Shown in pieces: positions 21,421 to 33,403 of a stretch of 64,000 nt of DNA. A model generated the notes under the pieces. The model was not told where the DNA came from, ran no database searches, and saw only the letters and a program-made list of their open reading frames with translations. Positions within the stretch are counted from its first letter, which is position 1; each line of letters starts with the position of its first letter. Source of the DNA: Voacanga thouarsii. Its lineage: Eukaryota; Streptophyta; Magnoliopsida; Gentianales; Apocynaceae. The DNA is taken from contig JANUWF010001937.1 in assembly GCA_026120185.1 (NCBI GenBank), positions 372,001-436,000 of the forward strand, written 5' to 3'. The position numbers and the translations under genes are program-made.

Positions 21421-22475
21421 TGATATGACCTTGGAGTTGATTTTCTATTGCATTTTGTGTCTAATTTTGCCCAAAATGAAAGACCTAACTAAGAACTTAA
21501 AATAGAGAATTTTGTGAAGAAATGACACACCTAATTCAAATACTAGGACCCTAAGCCGAAATAGAGAAATTAGAACACTAGAAATGAGAATCAAGTCATC
21601 TAAATCATAACTAAAGACCCTTGACTCAAAAAAAAAAAACAAACAAACAAACAAACAAAGAACATTTTGAAGAAGATGATCTAGGCAACTAACTTTACCT
21701 CCAACAAGAACCTTAAATTATCTATAACTTAAGACCCAAATTAGCAAGCTAATTGATCTATCCTAAAAGAGTATATAAACTCAATACAAAGGAAAGGACT
21801 AAGCCCTACAAATGGACTTATGGGATTTACCCAAAAGGAATCACCTCTTAAAAGCACTCAAATGAGACTCTTTAAATTCTGTCAATATTCAAAATTGTTA
21901 CATTAAATATTATAATACCATATATATAGGTGACTAAACCTAACAAAGATGAGATAAAATCTCAGCCATTCAAACCTTTAAAAGGTCTAAAATGTCTCTA
22001 TTATATAATAAAAGTCATGGGAATTAAATTGGAAATAAAAATTAAACAAAATAAGAAAATCAGCAAAACTGGACATTGCTCAAATATACCTGGCACCAGG
22101 TGTACTAGTGTACCTGGCGCCAGGTATATCCTGGTTCAACACAGCAAGCTTTTTTTCTTGTCGTCAGCCTTTCTCTTGTGCTACTTTGATCATTCACACA
22201 AATTGTTATTCAAGCCTTGATTTTTTTTGCCCTTCTTTGATCCTCCATCACTTGACAACTTTCTTGATTCTTGATTTATCTTCTTGAAGGTCTTTCAAGC
22301 TTCCTTTTGGCACCCATTTCTTGATAATCTTTATATTCCTTAGCTTAGTGGCTTGTTTGGCTTCAATCCTCCATTGAAAACCTTCGTAATTTAAATTCTT
22401 CCTTCCATGGAGTGATCTTTAAATCTCCATCCCTCTTTTTTAGCTTTGGCATGATGCTTGGGTGGATTGCTATTG
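21421..22475 (-). repeat. Rei-NA 3' LTR
   Basis: 1055 bp, matching 24565-25690. It contains a perfect 16-bp palindrome TACCTGGCGCCAGGTA at 22111-22126 with a one-mismatch copy at 22087-22104. Confidence 0.9.
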
Positions 22476-22784
22476 TTTTCCGCTTCTTGAAGACGATTTG
22501 TCCTCGAATTAACACATATGTAAGATCTTAAGCAAGAATCTTTATGTGAAGATAAAAATACAAGCTTATATTCTCCCACATAAAACTCATTTTCCCCCTA
22601 ATCTTCACTTTTCTTCTTTGTCGTCTCTCTTATTATTTTTGCTCTTCATGCACAAGAAGGTCTCATTTGCTTTGTCTCCATGACCTTTCTTTTTTATGCT
22701 CTTTTCAAGCTCTTCTTCTTTCATTTCTTACTTTTGCTTCCTTTTTAGCTCTCTTCTTCTGTTATCTTCTTCCTTCATGATGTT

Positions 22785-23200
22785 TTAATCTATAAGCACC
22801 TCACTAGGGGGTAATGGAAGTAGTGTGATCTTTTTTCCATCATTCTCCAATGTATATTTATTCTCTATCCCCTTGTGCATCACATATCTATCAAACATCA
22901 ATGGGCTTCCTAATAAAATATGCCCCACTTGTATTGGGAACACATCACATAGCACCACATCTTTATAGGCCCCCATAGCAAAATTAATCTCAACTTGTTT
23001 GTTTACTTTAACTTCACCACAATCACTTAACCAACGGAGTTTGTATGGATTAGGATGTCTCATGGTTTTTAATCCTATGTCCTCCACTAAGGTAGCACTT
23101 ATCACATTGGTGCAACTTACTCCATCAATGATCAAACTATAGGGCTTTTGTTTAACTAGACACCTTGTGTAAAAGATATTGTACCTTTGAGAATTCTCCT
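22785..23200 (-). CDS. Rei-NA aspartic protease remnant
   Basis: An open minus-strand frame of at least 116 codons, ending at 22785. It reads SLIIDGVSCTNVIS (D-G-V in place of the D-S/T-G active site; a D-G-G variant is common in this branch of gypsy proteases), then VLCDVFPIQVGHILLGSPLMFD, the second hydrophobic-Gly motif, and LLPLPPSEV. It matches the Rei-2 protease at 55925-56330. Upstream codons (RYNIFYTRCLVKQKPYS) are in frame, so the ATG at 23135 is internal. It is open but unlikely to be made as a separate protein. Confidence 0.75.
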
Positions 23201-23287
23201 CATTCTCAACATCATTTATACCCTCAATCTTTCTAGCACACCAATCAATAGCAAAACCTTCCCAACCTCAAGCCTTTCCTCGTTACC

Positions 23288-23677
23288 CTATTCTTTTCTA
23301 GGCTTTTGGGTTGTTCGCAATGATTGTTTTGGTGGCTTATTTTTCTGGTTTGGTGAATGTTGAAAAATTGGATTGGTATATATGGACTTCTTAGGGTAGG
23401 TCCCTTTCCTTAGACCCATCAAATTTTCACTCCTAATTTTTTTACCTTCATATCTTATTGGAAGTTTTAGATAACCTTCCTTAAAGTGTTCTCCACTTCT
23501 TTTCACTGGTTGCTCATATAATGGGGGTGGAGGTTTGCAGTCATTTCTCACTCTGAGGCTATCTCCCCCTTTTGCATTAATTGAGGTTTGGTTTTGGTTA
23601 GATTTTATCCCCTCAATGTCCCTTCTCATGCCTTCCATTTTTTTCTTGGAAAATTTTAAATGAGGCTTGAATATCAA
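23288..23677 (-). pseudogene. Rei-NA gag-derived basic fragment
   Basis: A 129-codon Lys/Pro-rich open stretch (for example PPPPLYEQPVKRSGEHFKEG, SPNQKNKPPKQS). Its place before the protease and its basic character fit the gag C-terminal region, but the gag core and zinc knuckle are absent. Between here and the PBS (23678-24546) I see only AT-rich leader. Confidence 0.5.
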
Positions 23678-24546
23678 ATGAAGTTTCTTAGGACATAGTA
23701 TTGAGAATTTGCAAGGGTTCTCACTTAGAAAATTTGGATAAAAGTAGAAAGTAATTCCTCATAATTACTCCCTTAGGTGTATGCACTCACCCTATTGTTT
23801 AACTCTCTTTAGCTTTTATATCAATAGGCTCACCCTCTTGCCTTTTTCAATTCACTCAAGTGCTCAACAAGTTCTTCCCACAAAAGTCTCTCCAGTTACT
23901 TAGGAATTAGTCCAAACTTTGACAAGTCTACTAACTCTTTAAGGACAACCAACTAGATGACTAACAATAGAAGTTGATCATCACACAATAATGAGCTTCA
24001 ATGAGTTTATATCAATCAAAGAAATTAAATGAATTCAAGAAACTCAACAAAATTGACTAGGTAATGGATGAATGGACAAGACCTAACAAGAATTTCCAAT
24101 AGAACACTAGAGGTTGAAGGAATATAGCATTCAAGAGTAAGAGCAAGAATTTATCAACTAAAATGATCTCCAATGGACAATCAATGTCCCTAAAATATTC
24201 AAAATGATAGATAATCAACTATAGAAAGTGTTTGCAAAAGTGTTAGCCACAATTTCAAGTGAAAAGTTCACTCAAGGAAAATATCAAACACTTTATAGGC
24301 AGTTTTCAGGACTTAAGATATAGCAGCAATTTAAAGTAATTTTAGCCCCCAAAATCAACAAACAACAAGAAATTTGCAATCCCTAATGGTTATACTGTCA
24401 ACAAGGCACAAGTTAAACATATAAAACACAAGAAAAATCAAAGAAAACTTGACCTTTTTATAACACAAATTTAAGTTACGGGATTGACTAATTTTGAAGC
24501 CTTGTTCAATGTTTCGAAGCTTTGATAAGAATCAAAGCTTTCCTCT

Positions 24547-24557
24547 CTCTGATACCA
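24547..24557 (-). other. Rei-NA primer binding site
   Basis: The minus strand reads TGGTATCAGAG seven bases after the LTR end. It is an initiator-Met type PBS. Confidence 0.88.
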
Positions 24558-24564
24558 AACTATT

Positions 24565-25690
24565 TTATATGACCTTGTGGTTGATTTTCTATTGAATTTC
24601 GTGGCTAATTTTGAGGCAAAATGAAAAACCCAACTAAAAACTCAAAACAGAGAATTTTGTGAAGAAATGATACATCCAATTTAAATACTAGGACCCTAAG
24701 CCACAATAGAGAACTTAGAACACTAGAAATGAGAATCAAGTCATCCAAATCACAACCAAAGACCATTGATTCAAAAAAAAACCAAGAATACTTTGAAGAA
24801 GATATTTAGGCAACCAACTTTACCTCCAACAAGAACCTTAGATTAATCTTGATGTTCAATCTAATTGACCTACATTAGCAAGCTAATTGATATATCCTAA
24901 AAGAGTTTATAAACTCAATACATAAGGAAGGACTAGGCCCTAAGATTGATCTTGATGTTGATGGGATTTACCCAAGAGGAATCGCTTCTCAAAAGCTCTC
25001 AAATGAGACTCTTTGATTTCTATTAACATTCAAAGTTGTTATATTGAATGTTATAATGCCATATATATATGTGACTAAACCTAACTAAAATGCGATAAAA
25101 TCTCAGCTATTCAAACCTTTAAAAGGTCCAAAATATTCCTATTACATAATAAAATCTATAAGAATTAAATTGGAGATAAAAATAAAACAAAACAAGAAAA
25201 ATCAGCAAAACTGGGCATGACCTGAATGTACCTGGCGCCAAGTGTACTAGTAGACCTAGTGCCAAGTGTGTTCTAGAATGGAACAACTCCTCTAGCGTGG
25301 ACTTGGGGCCAAGTGTACTAGTATACCCAGCGCAGGTATGTCCTAGTTCAACACAGTTGGCTTTTTTTCTTGCCGTCAGCATTTCTTTTGTGCTACCTTG
25401 ATCCTCCACATAAATTGTTGTTCAAGCCTGGATCTTTTTGGCCCTTATTTGATCCTTCATCGCTTGACAACTTTCTTGATTCTTGATTTGTCTTCTTGAA
25501 GGTCTTTCAAGCTCCCTTCAACACCCATTTCTTGACAATCTTCATATTCCTTGGCTTGGTGGCTTGTTTGGCTTGAATCATCCATTGAAAGCCTTAGTGA
25601 TTTAAATTCTTCCTTGGCACCATAGAGTGAGCTTTAAATCTCAATCCCCCTTCTTTAGCTTTGGCATAATGCTTGGATAGATTCCTATCA
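24565..25690 (-). repeat. Rei-NA 5' LTR
   Basis: 1126 bp starting TGATAGGAATC on the minus strand. At 25229-25345 it holds a degenerate palindrome cluster (ACCTGGCGCCAAGTG, GACCTAGTGCCAAG, GGACTTGGGGCCAAG) where the partner LTR has a better conserved pair. Confidence 0.9.
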
Positions 25691-25983
25691 GGGCCATTTT
25701 GAAAGTTCGAGAAAGTAGTGAGACCTCATCAGATGTGAAAAGTAAGGTCGGTTCTCTTTGTGAAGAGAGAGGGACTTGATCGAAGGAGAAAGCGTGGCTG
25801 AAAGAGTGAAAATGGAGGCAAAAAACTCCCTCCCCCAGCTTGTATCCGGTGGCGGACGTGCTCCGGCAGCTAAGCAGCCGCCACGCAGGTGAAAGGTATA
25901 GAAGCTAAATAAGAAAAGTTGCCGGAGAGAATATTCTTATCAACTCTTCTCTTTTTCTCTACAATACAGGAACTTTTTACTGT
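25691..25983 (-). pseudogene. LINE 5' region and ORF1 N-terminus
   Basis: After the GGGCC duplication, minus-strand sequence ending SRTFKMA joins in frame, across Rei-NA, to LIGKFQNRGPSMEKL at 21420-21370, as expected for the start of DUF4283. This continuity shows that Rei-NA inserted here. The upstream part (25750-25983) is a probable 5' UTR. Confidence 0.75.
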
Positions 25984-25988
25984 GTTCA

Positions 25989-27513
25989 TGATGCGTATTT
26001 TTTTAGTGTAGAAAATATTATCAATAAAGTCCACAATCAATCAAGCTTTAATTAAAATGCTAATCACTAAAACCACACATACAGGCAAGTATACCCATAA
26101 AATAGTATAGCGAATAGCAAGTATCAAATCTACAAGAATATAGGCTCCCACCTTACTTTATCCAAATATTTTTATTTAGCTAATAAAATAAGAAGAAATA
26201 AATAAAACACTAACCTAATATACTAGAGAATAGATCATGTTCACACAAGACAAGTTACAAGGATTATCAATGAGTGAGAATAGGAAGAAAAGACATGTAA
26301 CGAAGAAATATCTCAATTCTATGACAAGTGAAGAAAATACCTCTCAACTAATTGATTCCCAATCCAAAATACCAATACGAGTCTCAAAAGCAAATTCCAA
26401 TCGTTTCCTAAGTCATGAAATTTCTATTCTTGGATTAACCAAAGGGTATAGTATACCTCCTTAATTAAAACTAAGAAACATTAAGAACAACTCAATTAAA
26501 CAATTAATGTCCCTATACTCTAGCCAACAATAACGTCATTTGGAAGAAATAATACCCCTATACTCTAAAAGATATCAATCTCTCTTTAATTACCAAGTCT
26601 TTCTCTTAATTTTGTTTCTCAAGTCTATTAAGAGATCACACGATAGTGAATTATCACTCTGGAATAATTAATTCAACTCATAAAATCATGTAATCAAATA
26701 CTCAGAATTAGAATTCAACAAGCCTAGAATTAATTCAACACAAAATCACAAAATAAAAATATCCTCAACTACAATTAAAACATATAAATCCAACTTTCAC
26801 AAAATAAAATTACAAAGAATGAAAGAAAGAAAAACTCATAGACAAGTGTAATCTCCTTCTCCTTTGCAATCTTCTTGATAAAGCTTCTCTTCTTCTCCAA
26901 GATCTCATTGATCCTCATAGATCTTGGTGTTTCTCTAGGAGTTTTCTAAATATATTACATTGAAGAATTGAAAACTACTTTGTACAATATTATTCTCTTG
27001 TATTTATAGGAGTTCTAATTGTCAAAAAGTGCCAAGGAGAGTTCTTTTATGTGGTTGAAAGAGTTCTCAAAAGAATCCAACTGAAATTACCAAAATCTGC
27101 TTAGAAAAGAAAATTCACCGCTTTCTGAACAGTAACACCCCTGCACCAATTTAGGCTAACCACCCGACATCGAGTCCTACCTGTTATGCTTCTTGATGAA
27201 CAGTATCACCCCGCACCAGTTTAGGCAGACAACCCAACGCCAGGTCCTTCCTAAAATGCTTCCAAAATTCCTCGATTTTGCTCTATTCTTCCAGAAAGTA
27301 CCCCTTACCGGCTCAGCTATATAGGTCGACACCGAGTCAACACTGTTTGGCCCAATTTTGGGCATTTTTCAACATATTCTGCATAAAATCATCAAAATAC
27401 CTTTCAAAAGGTAAAATATCAAATAAGAAGGAATATGGCTAGTTGTTACATCAAAAGTATCACAAAAGAACCTCAAATCACTAGGAAAATATAAGTGAAT
27501 TTAACCCCCATCA
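25989..27513 (-). repeat. Ath-B 3' LTR
   Basis: A 1525-bp LTR in minus orientation from TGATGGGGGTTAAATTCAC (27513) to ...ACGCATCA (25989). It is homologous to the Ath-A LTRs at 35449-36854 and 39675-45701. It is followed on its right by the PPT complement (CATTCCCTCATACTTAA, 27514-27530). Confidence 0.85.
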
Positions 27514-27673
27514 CATTCCCTCATACTTAAGCTTTGCTTGTCCTCAAGCAAACAAGAATTAGACACTAAGTATTTAGAATAAGACAAAATAATTTAGCAA
27601 ATTCTTCCATAGTGAAGACATAACCTTCTTCCAACCTTAAACATAAATTCGTTATTCATTCAACCCTTTCAAA
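27514..27673 (-). mobile_element. Ath-B internal region, left part with PPT
   Basis: Minus-strand 3' internal end of the Athila-like element: PPT, then sequence antisense to a GAGGACAAGCAAA motif as in Ath-A at 39641. It is interrupted at 27674 by Cop-Z and resumes at 48877. TCAAA (27669-27673) is repeated at 48877-48881. Confidence 0.85.
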
Positions 27674-29526
27674 TGAAGGATCAAAAATGGAAAACATCAA
27701 AGAAAACGCAGCGAAAAATTTTCAATTTTTCGATCCACATCTTGGAGAGAGTACTTACTGTTCTTGTTTGGTAGTGGATTAACCAACAAGGTGTCGGGTT
27801 GCACTGGATCTTGCGATAGAAAGGGAGAAAGAAGCCTCGGTGGTTCGACTAGTATTCCTGCCAATTTTCTACTCCTACGCGTCAAACTTCTTCAAGCTTC
27901 TTCTCTTATTCTTCCAGAGTATAACTCTACCTTATGAAAGCTCCTTTAGATAACTAAGATCCACTCCTAGAGAGAAAGGATAAAAGGAAGAGAAAAACAT
28001 AAGAGGAAGGGTGGCTACATACACAAGAGGGAGAGTGCTTGGTTGGGAAAACCCTTCATTCTCTTCCCTATAAATTTTTTGCCACCTTAGGGCTTACTGA
28101 AGCCCTAGTAGGCCAAAACACACTAAGCCCTAATGGGCTTGGTGTTGGGCTCATAAACCAATCATCTTTATTATATTTTTTGTGCATTATTAAATACCCA
28201 AGACAATTTCCAATTACACTCTTAATAAATGTCAACATATATCAGCCCAATGAATTAAATTATTCCAGCCTAATTTTCTGAATTCATTAATTATCTTTTC
28301 TGGGCCTTATGAAAAACCCAAGACTAATCAATTTATTCTAATTGAACACTTAGAATAAATTTTATTTCTATTCCAAATAATTATCCATGAAGCCTAAATT
28401 GTGTCTAGATAACATTAAGGTAACTTGAGCTACTACGGGGACCAAGAGACATATTATTCATGGCTACTAAAATGACCAAAATGCCTGTACTATCAAACAG
28501 CTGCATTTTACCATTTTAAATATTCTTATTTATCACTATATAGAAATATTGACCACGAGAATAATATTGCTAAAACAATGTCTCCGACCTACATGTAAAA
28601 TGACAAAAATACCCCTTTATGTAACACCTATCAATAAGATAGGATAAATATACTAACACCCATCTCAAAGATATCTATCATCCTTAGATCTTTAGTTCAA
28701 TTATCCATGACTCACTCGAATGTACTTGCTTATCATTGGAATCTATCCAAAAGCACACATTTTAGAGTTATGTTCCCAGGGCCTTGGATTATTAGATTAT
28801 CCTGGACAATCACAAGGGGGTGATTAATCTTCACAAAGTGAAGCATAGAAACTCTGTTACATGATTCCGTCTTAACTAACTAGAGTAATACACCTAACGT
28901 ACAAGGTTATTGATCTCACAAAATAAATCTCACCCAATATACATCAAAGTACAAGACCCTAGTTTCGCCAGACCACCAACTCATACTTAAATATGAAGGT
29001 ATCCATCCACATTGTAGCAGTAATAGTCTGGTCTCTATAATTATAGTACATTAAGAGAGATTATTACTATAGGTCCAGTTCTACATATTCGTAATACGCT
29101 TATGCCGATGTGAGTGAACTACTCACTGATTCAAGGCAAACCATTCCTCATTGCAACTATGGCATAATAGTCTTATCTTGATAAAATGCCCAATTCCATC
29201 AAATGACTAAGACCTTAATTTACTTGTATGACAAGTACCCATGATCTATACCTTACTGTGAAGAATGACCCCACACATAGACCATTACTTGTCATACTTA
29301 GACCTTAAATATGCAATAATATAAGAAATAAACCAAATTGAATTAATTTAGTGGACCTGGCACCAGGTCTATTAGACATACCTGGCACCAAGTCTACTCA
29401 ATTTTTCAAGAACTCTAACTGGATAGAGTGGACCTAGCGCCAGGTCCAGTGGACCTACTTGGCGCCAGGTTTATTTGCAATATATTTATACAAAATACAT
29501 AGTTTTTGAGGACATACTTTTCAACA
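27674..29526 (-). repeat. Cop-Z 3' LTR
   Basis: 1853 bp from TGTTGAAAAGTATG (29526, minus strand) to ...TCCTTCA at 27674. It is preceded on the element strand by the copia-type PPT AAGTGGGAGAT (about 29527-29540). It contains a palindrome cluster at 29352-29472. Confidence 0.93.
29352..29472. repeat. Palindrome cluster in the Cop-Z 3' LTR
   Basis: Four copies: GACCTGGCACCAGGTC (about 29354), TACCTGGCACCAAGTC (about 29378), GACCTAGCGCCAGGTC (29431-29446) and ACTTGGCGCCAGGT (about 29457). The right LTR has diverged versions at 48700-48825. Confidence 0.88.
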
Positions 29527-29559
29527 ATCTCCCACTTGCACTACAAAGGCTAAAAAAGT

Positions 29560-30290
29560 CCATAAGTGACAACCCCTATGACATCTAAGTGTTTGCAAAA
29601 CACCTTTTTTGTCAAAGGCTTAGCAAAGGGATCTGCCATATAGTTGACAGAGAAAATCTGACCAACCACAATCTCCTGTTTCTGGATGAACTCCCAGATG
29701 AGGTGATACTTTCTCTCTATATGCTTGCCCTTCCAATAGTTTCAAGGTTCCTTGCATTGTGACATCGTGTGGTATTGTCACATTATATCATGACAGACCT
29801 GTCCACATACAGTACTACTCCAAGTTCTATGAGGGACTTTTGGAGACACATAGCTTCTTTAGAAGCTTCTAAAGCAACAACATACTCAACTTCTATGGTA
29901 GAATCAGTAATGCAGCATTGTTTGATACTTTTCTATGAAATATCTACTCTAGACAAAGTGAAGACATATCCATTAGTGGATTTTCTTTCATCTCTATATG
30001 CCTGGAAGTCTGAGTCTATGTAACTAGTAGAAACCAAATCATCAGCATGATATACAAGCACATAATCTTTCATTTCTTTGAGATATTTTAGTATATGTTT
30101 GACGGCTTACCAGTTAGCTTCCCCTGGATTTGACTGATATCTACTAACCATGGCTACTGCAAAGCAGATATCTGGCCTAGTTCAAAGCATAGCATACATG
30201 AGACTTCCCACAGTCGAAGCATAAGGGATCCTGTTCATTTTCTGCTTGTCTTTCTGTGCCAAAGGACACTAATTAGAAAATAAGGATAAT
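29560..30290 (-). pseudogene. Cop-Z RNase H
   Basis: Minus strand: MVSRYQSNPGEANW near 30150, a DSDFQAYRDERKST stretch near 30010 and VEYVVALEASKEAMCLQ near 29880, the hallmarks of Ty1/copia RNase H after RT. Several stops and frameshifts are present. Confidence 0.85.
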
Positions 30291-31150
30291 CTATGTCTGT
30301 ACTTGATTAATATCTTATCAACATAAGTAGACTAGGATAAGCCTAACATTCTCTACTTTATATCTCTAAGAAGCTTAATACCTAGAATGAAGCTAGCTTC
30401 TCCCATATCTTTCATGCTAAATTGACTAGATAGCTAAACCTTAACAGATGACAATGTCCCTACATCATTTTTAATAAGTAGAATGTCATCTACATAAAGT
30501 ACCAAGAAAATCACTTTGCTACTATCCGATTTACTATACACACATGGTTCAACCATGTTTTGAATGAAACCATAAGCCTTTAAAGTTTCATTGAAATATA
30601 TGTTCCAAGCTCGCGACACTTGCTTAAATTCATAAATAGACTTCTTAAGCTTACAAAACATTTGTTCTTGACTTCTACCAACAAAGCCTTCTAGCTTGGA
30701 CATATAGATGCCTTCGCTAAGATAGCCATTTAAGAAAGCCGTCTTGATATCCATTTTCCATAAATCGTAGTCATAATGACATGTGATAGCTAAGAGAATA
30801 CGAAAAGACTTAAGAATGGCTACTGGTGAAAAGGTTTCCTCATAATCGATCCCTTCTTTTTAAGTATAACCTTTAGCAACCAACCTTGCTTTATAAGTTT
30901 CAACCTTTCCATCCATACCTCTCTTCTTCTTGTATACCCAACTTACACCCAATTGGTTTTATCCTATCAAGTGCAGTGACAAGATCCCAGACTTGATTGA
31001 AGTACATAGACTCAATCTCGGTATTCATGGCTAGCTGGCATTTATCTGTATCAGCATCAACATTTATCTGTATCAGCATCTAGTGGGATCTTGTTCCTGA
31101 TGATCGAGGCTAGATCATAGATCTCTCTGGTCTATCTTTCAGGAACTCTT
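30291..31150 (-). pseudogene. Cop-Z reverse transcriptase
   Basis: The best frame (30434-30754) starts MDIKTAFLNGYLSEGIYM and ends with LVLYVDDILLI, the YVDD catalytic motif typical of copia RT. The upstream fingers (30760-31150) are recognisable but broken by stops. The domain copies the element RNA into cDNA. Confidence 0.92.
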
Positions 31151-31305
31151 GTGATCCTCCTACTACAACGAGGCTCAGTTTATATAGGAACATCAGGTAG
31201 TATTTCTCTTGGTTCCTCGATCGGGGTATTAGAAGTACCTGAAGTTGCATCAGTGACCAACTTCTCTTCTGACTCTATTCTACTTGAACCCAAGGTGGAT
31301 GTAAC

Positions 31306-32055
31306 TTATTCATCCTCTAAGAATCTAGTATTAATACTAACAAGTACCTTATACTCTTGAGGATGATAGAAATATCCACCTTTCATTCTTTTTGGATGCC
31401 CAACGAAGTAGCATAACTCTGATCTCTGTTCTAGCTTACTTTTTTTTTTCAGCACATAACCTGGACAACCCCATATCTTGAGATGGTTCAAACTGGGCTT
31501 TTGTCCAGTCCACATCTCATAGGGTGCCCTAGGTACTAATTTGGAAGGCACCAAGTTTAAAATATATACCACTGTTTCTAAAGCATATCCCCAAAAAGAC
31601 ATAGGAAGAGAATCACGACTCATCATGCTTCTAACCATTTCCATCAAAGCTCCATTTCTTGTCTCAGCTACTCCATTCTGCTGGGGAGTCTCAGGTGCAG
31701 TTAACTAAGATACTTGCCATGATGTGCCAAGTAATTCTCAAACTCACCAAGGAGGTACTCTCCACCACGATTCGATCTCAAAGGTTTAATTAACTTACCT
31801 ATTTGATGCTCCACATCGGCCTTAAACTCCTTAAATTTATCAAAAGAGTTAGACTTTCACCTCATCAGATAAATATAACCAAAACGAGTGTAATCATCTG
31901 TGAAAATGATAAAGTACTCGTACCCTCCCTTAACTAGTGTAGTTATCGGACCACAAATATTCGTATGAACTAATGCTAGTATTTTCATGGCTCTATCTGC
32001 CTTTTTGGTAAAGGACCTTTTAGTTATTTTACCTTTAAGGCAAGATTCACATTGA
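31306..32055 (-). pseudogene. Cop-Z integrase core and C-terminal region
   Basis: A 113-codon frame (31306-31647) carries [20 protein letters not shown] and [13 protein letters not shown], the conserved copia integrase/GKGKGY-side region. Upstream (31700-31990) the DDE core is present only as out-of-frame fragments. It would have integrated the cDNA. Confidence 0.88.
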
Positions 32056-32057
32056 GG

Positions 32058-32255
32058 TTATTCTTCCAATCTCAATGAACCTAATGACCCATTATGGAAT
32101 AGCTTCTGAATTCGATTGGTATTTACATGTCCCAATCTTAGATGCCACAAATACGAGTCATTTGATATGGTCTTTCTTTTTTTATTATGAGGTTCAATTT
32201 GAATATTATTTACTTGATTTCTAATATGATGTATATAAAAAAGATTTCCATACAT
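32058..32255 (-). pseudogene. Cop-Z pre-integrase zinc domain
   Basis: YLWHLRLGHVNTNRIQKLF is the H--LGH part of the GAG_pre-integrs domain. The following Cys pair falls in a frame-broken stretch just left of it. Confidence 0.85.
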
Positions 32256-32549
32256 GTTTCCTGTTAAAATAAAATTACCATTTCTATTAAAAGAAACACC
32301 AGAATGGAAATAAACAGAATATCCTTAACTCATCAATTTAGAACTGAAATCAAATTCTATTTAAAGTAAGAAACATATAACATATCTTTTAAAATTAACT
32401 TCCTATTATAATAAAACATACGCTCAAGATCTTCCACTGCTTCAGCCTATATTCTTGCTCCATTCCTTACTTGTAATCCATGCCCACCCTTGCTGAGTCT
32501 CCTTATCTTTCTGAACCCCTGTAATGAGTTATAAACATAGTCAGTGGCT

Positions 32550-32734
32550 CTAGAATCAACTATCTAGGAAGATGTTGATCCAACCATTAAAATAGACTCT
32601 AAATATAGAGCAATACCTGAAGTAGACTTGGCTAAGAAGTCCGAACATTCTTTCTTCCAATACCCCTTCTTGCCACACTTGAAGCAGTTGCTTTTGGGCT
32701 GCCTGTTGGGCTTGGCATGACTAGATGCTTTGGG
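32550..32734 (-). pseudogene. Cop-Z zinc knuckle and protease start
   Basis: CFKCGKKGYWKKEC near 32690-32650 is a CCHC knuckle whose His reads Tyr. About 30 codons later an IVDSRATDYV stretch stands for the copia protease site D-S-G-A-T, with Gly replaced by Arg and a stop just before it. Neither would be active. Confidence 0.8.
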
Positions 32735-33403
32735 CTAGTCCCCTATGTTGTTCAGGGCCTTTCTCTTCTTAAATTTCTTAAGATTAACCTTAATTCTAGA
32801 AGAAGTAGAATGAGAGACCATACACTCTATGAGATTTGTATCTAACTTGTTCATTGCATAGTTCAACTTGAACTGTGAATATGAATCAGGTAGAGTTTCA
32901 AGAACCATGTCAATTTGGCTCCCAGGATCTATTGTTGCATCTAGGACCTTAGCCTCCTTGAAGTAGGCAATCATCTTAAGCAAATGCTCTCAAATTGATG
33001 CCCTCTCAGCCATCCTAGTGTTCATAATTGCCCTAAGAGCCTCTAGCCTTGTGGGCTGCCTCTTGTCAGTAAACATGGTACGCAATGATAAATCTATGTC
33101 GTACGCAGTGGCCATATGCTCATGCTTAGATTGGAGCACACTAGAAATGCAAGCTAACATGTCGTACTTAGCCATCTCGTCAACTTTCTTCCTTGCCTTC
33201 GCGGCCTCTCGCTCCTGATCAGTGGAATCTTCCCAATCACAGGACAAGGATGTAAGAACATATTTGTACTCCTTGGCAGTGAGTACTATGTTCAGTTTCC
33301 TCTTCCAGTCTACATAATTTAGGCCTAACAACTTATTCTCCTTGAGAATGATTGAAAATGGACTGAAATCAAACATTTCTGAAATATTGCGAAAAACATT
33401 CAT
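32735..33403 (-). pseudogene. Cop-Z gag
   Basis: Starts at 33403 (MNVFRNISEM). Residues 20-50 hold LKENKLLGLNYVDWKRKL, followed by the UBN2-type gag with MAKYDMLACISSVLQ and RLEALRAIMNTRM. A stop at about 32987 splits it, then LETLPDSYSQFKLNY continues in the same order. It is homologous to the Cop-Y gag fragment at 11712-11975, but the LTRs differ. Confidence 0.88.

Larger units (their letters stand above)
21421..25690 (-). mobile_element. Rei-NA: non-autonomous gypsy with gag/protease remnant only
   Basis: Terminal repeats 21421-22475 and 24565-25690, minus orientation, with GGGCC at 21416-21420 and 25691-25695 as a perfect target duplication. The internal region is only 2.1 kb and has a PBS, a gag-like fragment and a protease but no RT, RNase H or integrase. 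The LTR end, PBS context (TTTGGTATCAGAG) and protease resemble Rei-2 at 51035-60484, which suggests a deleted relative mobilised in trans. Confidence 0.9.
16455..25983 (-). mobile_element. L1-type LINE, minus strand, split by Rei-NA
   Basis: From right to left: 5' region and ORF1 start (25691-25983), the Rei-NA insertion (21421-25690), the rest of ORF1 (20203-21420), then ORF2 with endonuclease, RT, zf-RVT and an RNase H remnant down to 16455, where Cop-Y begins. The gene order is that of plant L1 elements. Many frameshifts and stops show it is old. The 3' tail is cut off by Cop-Y. Confidence 0.9.
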
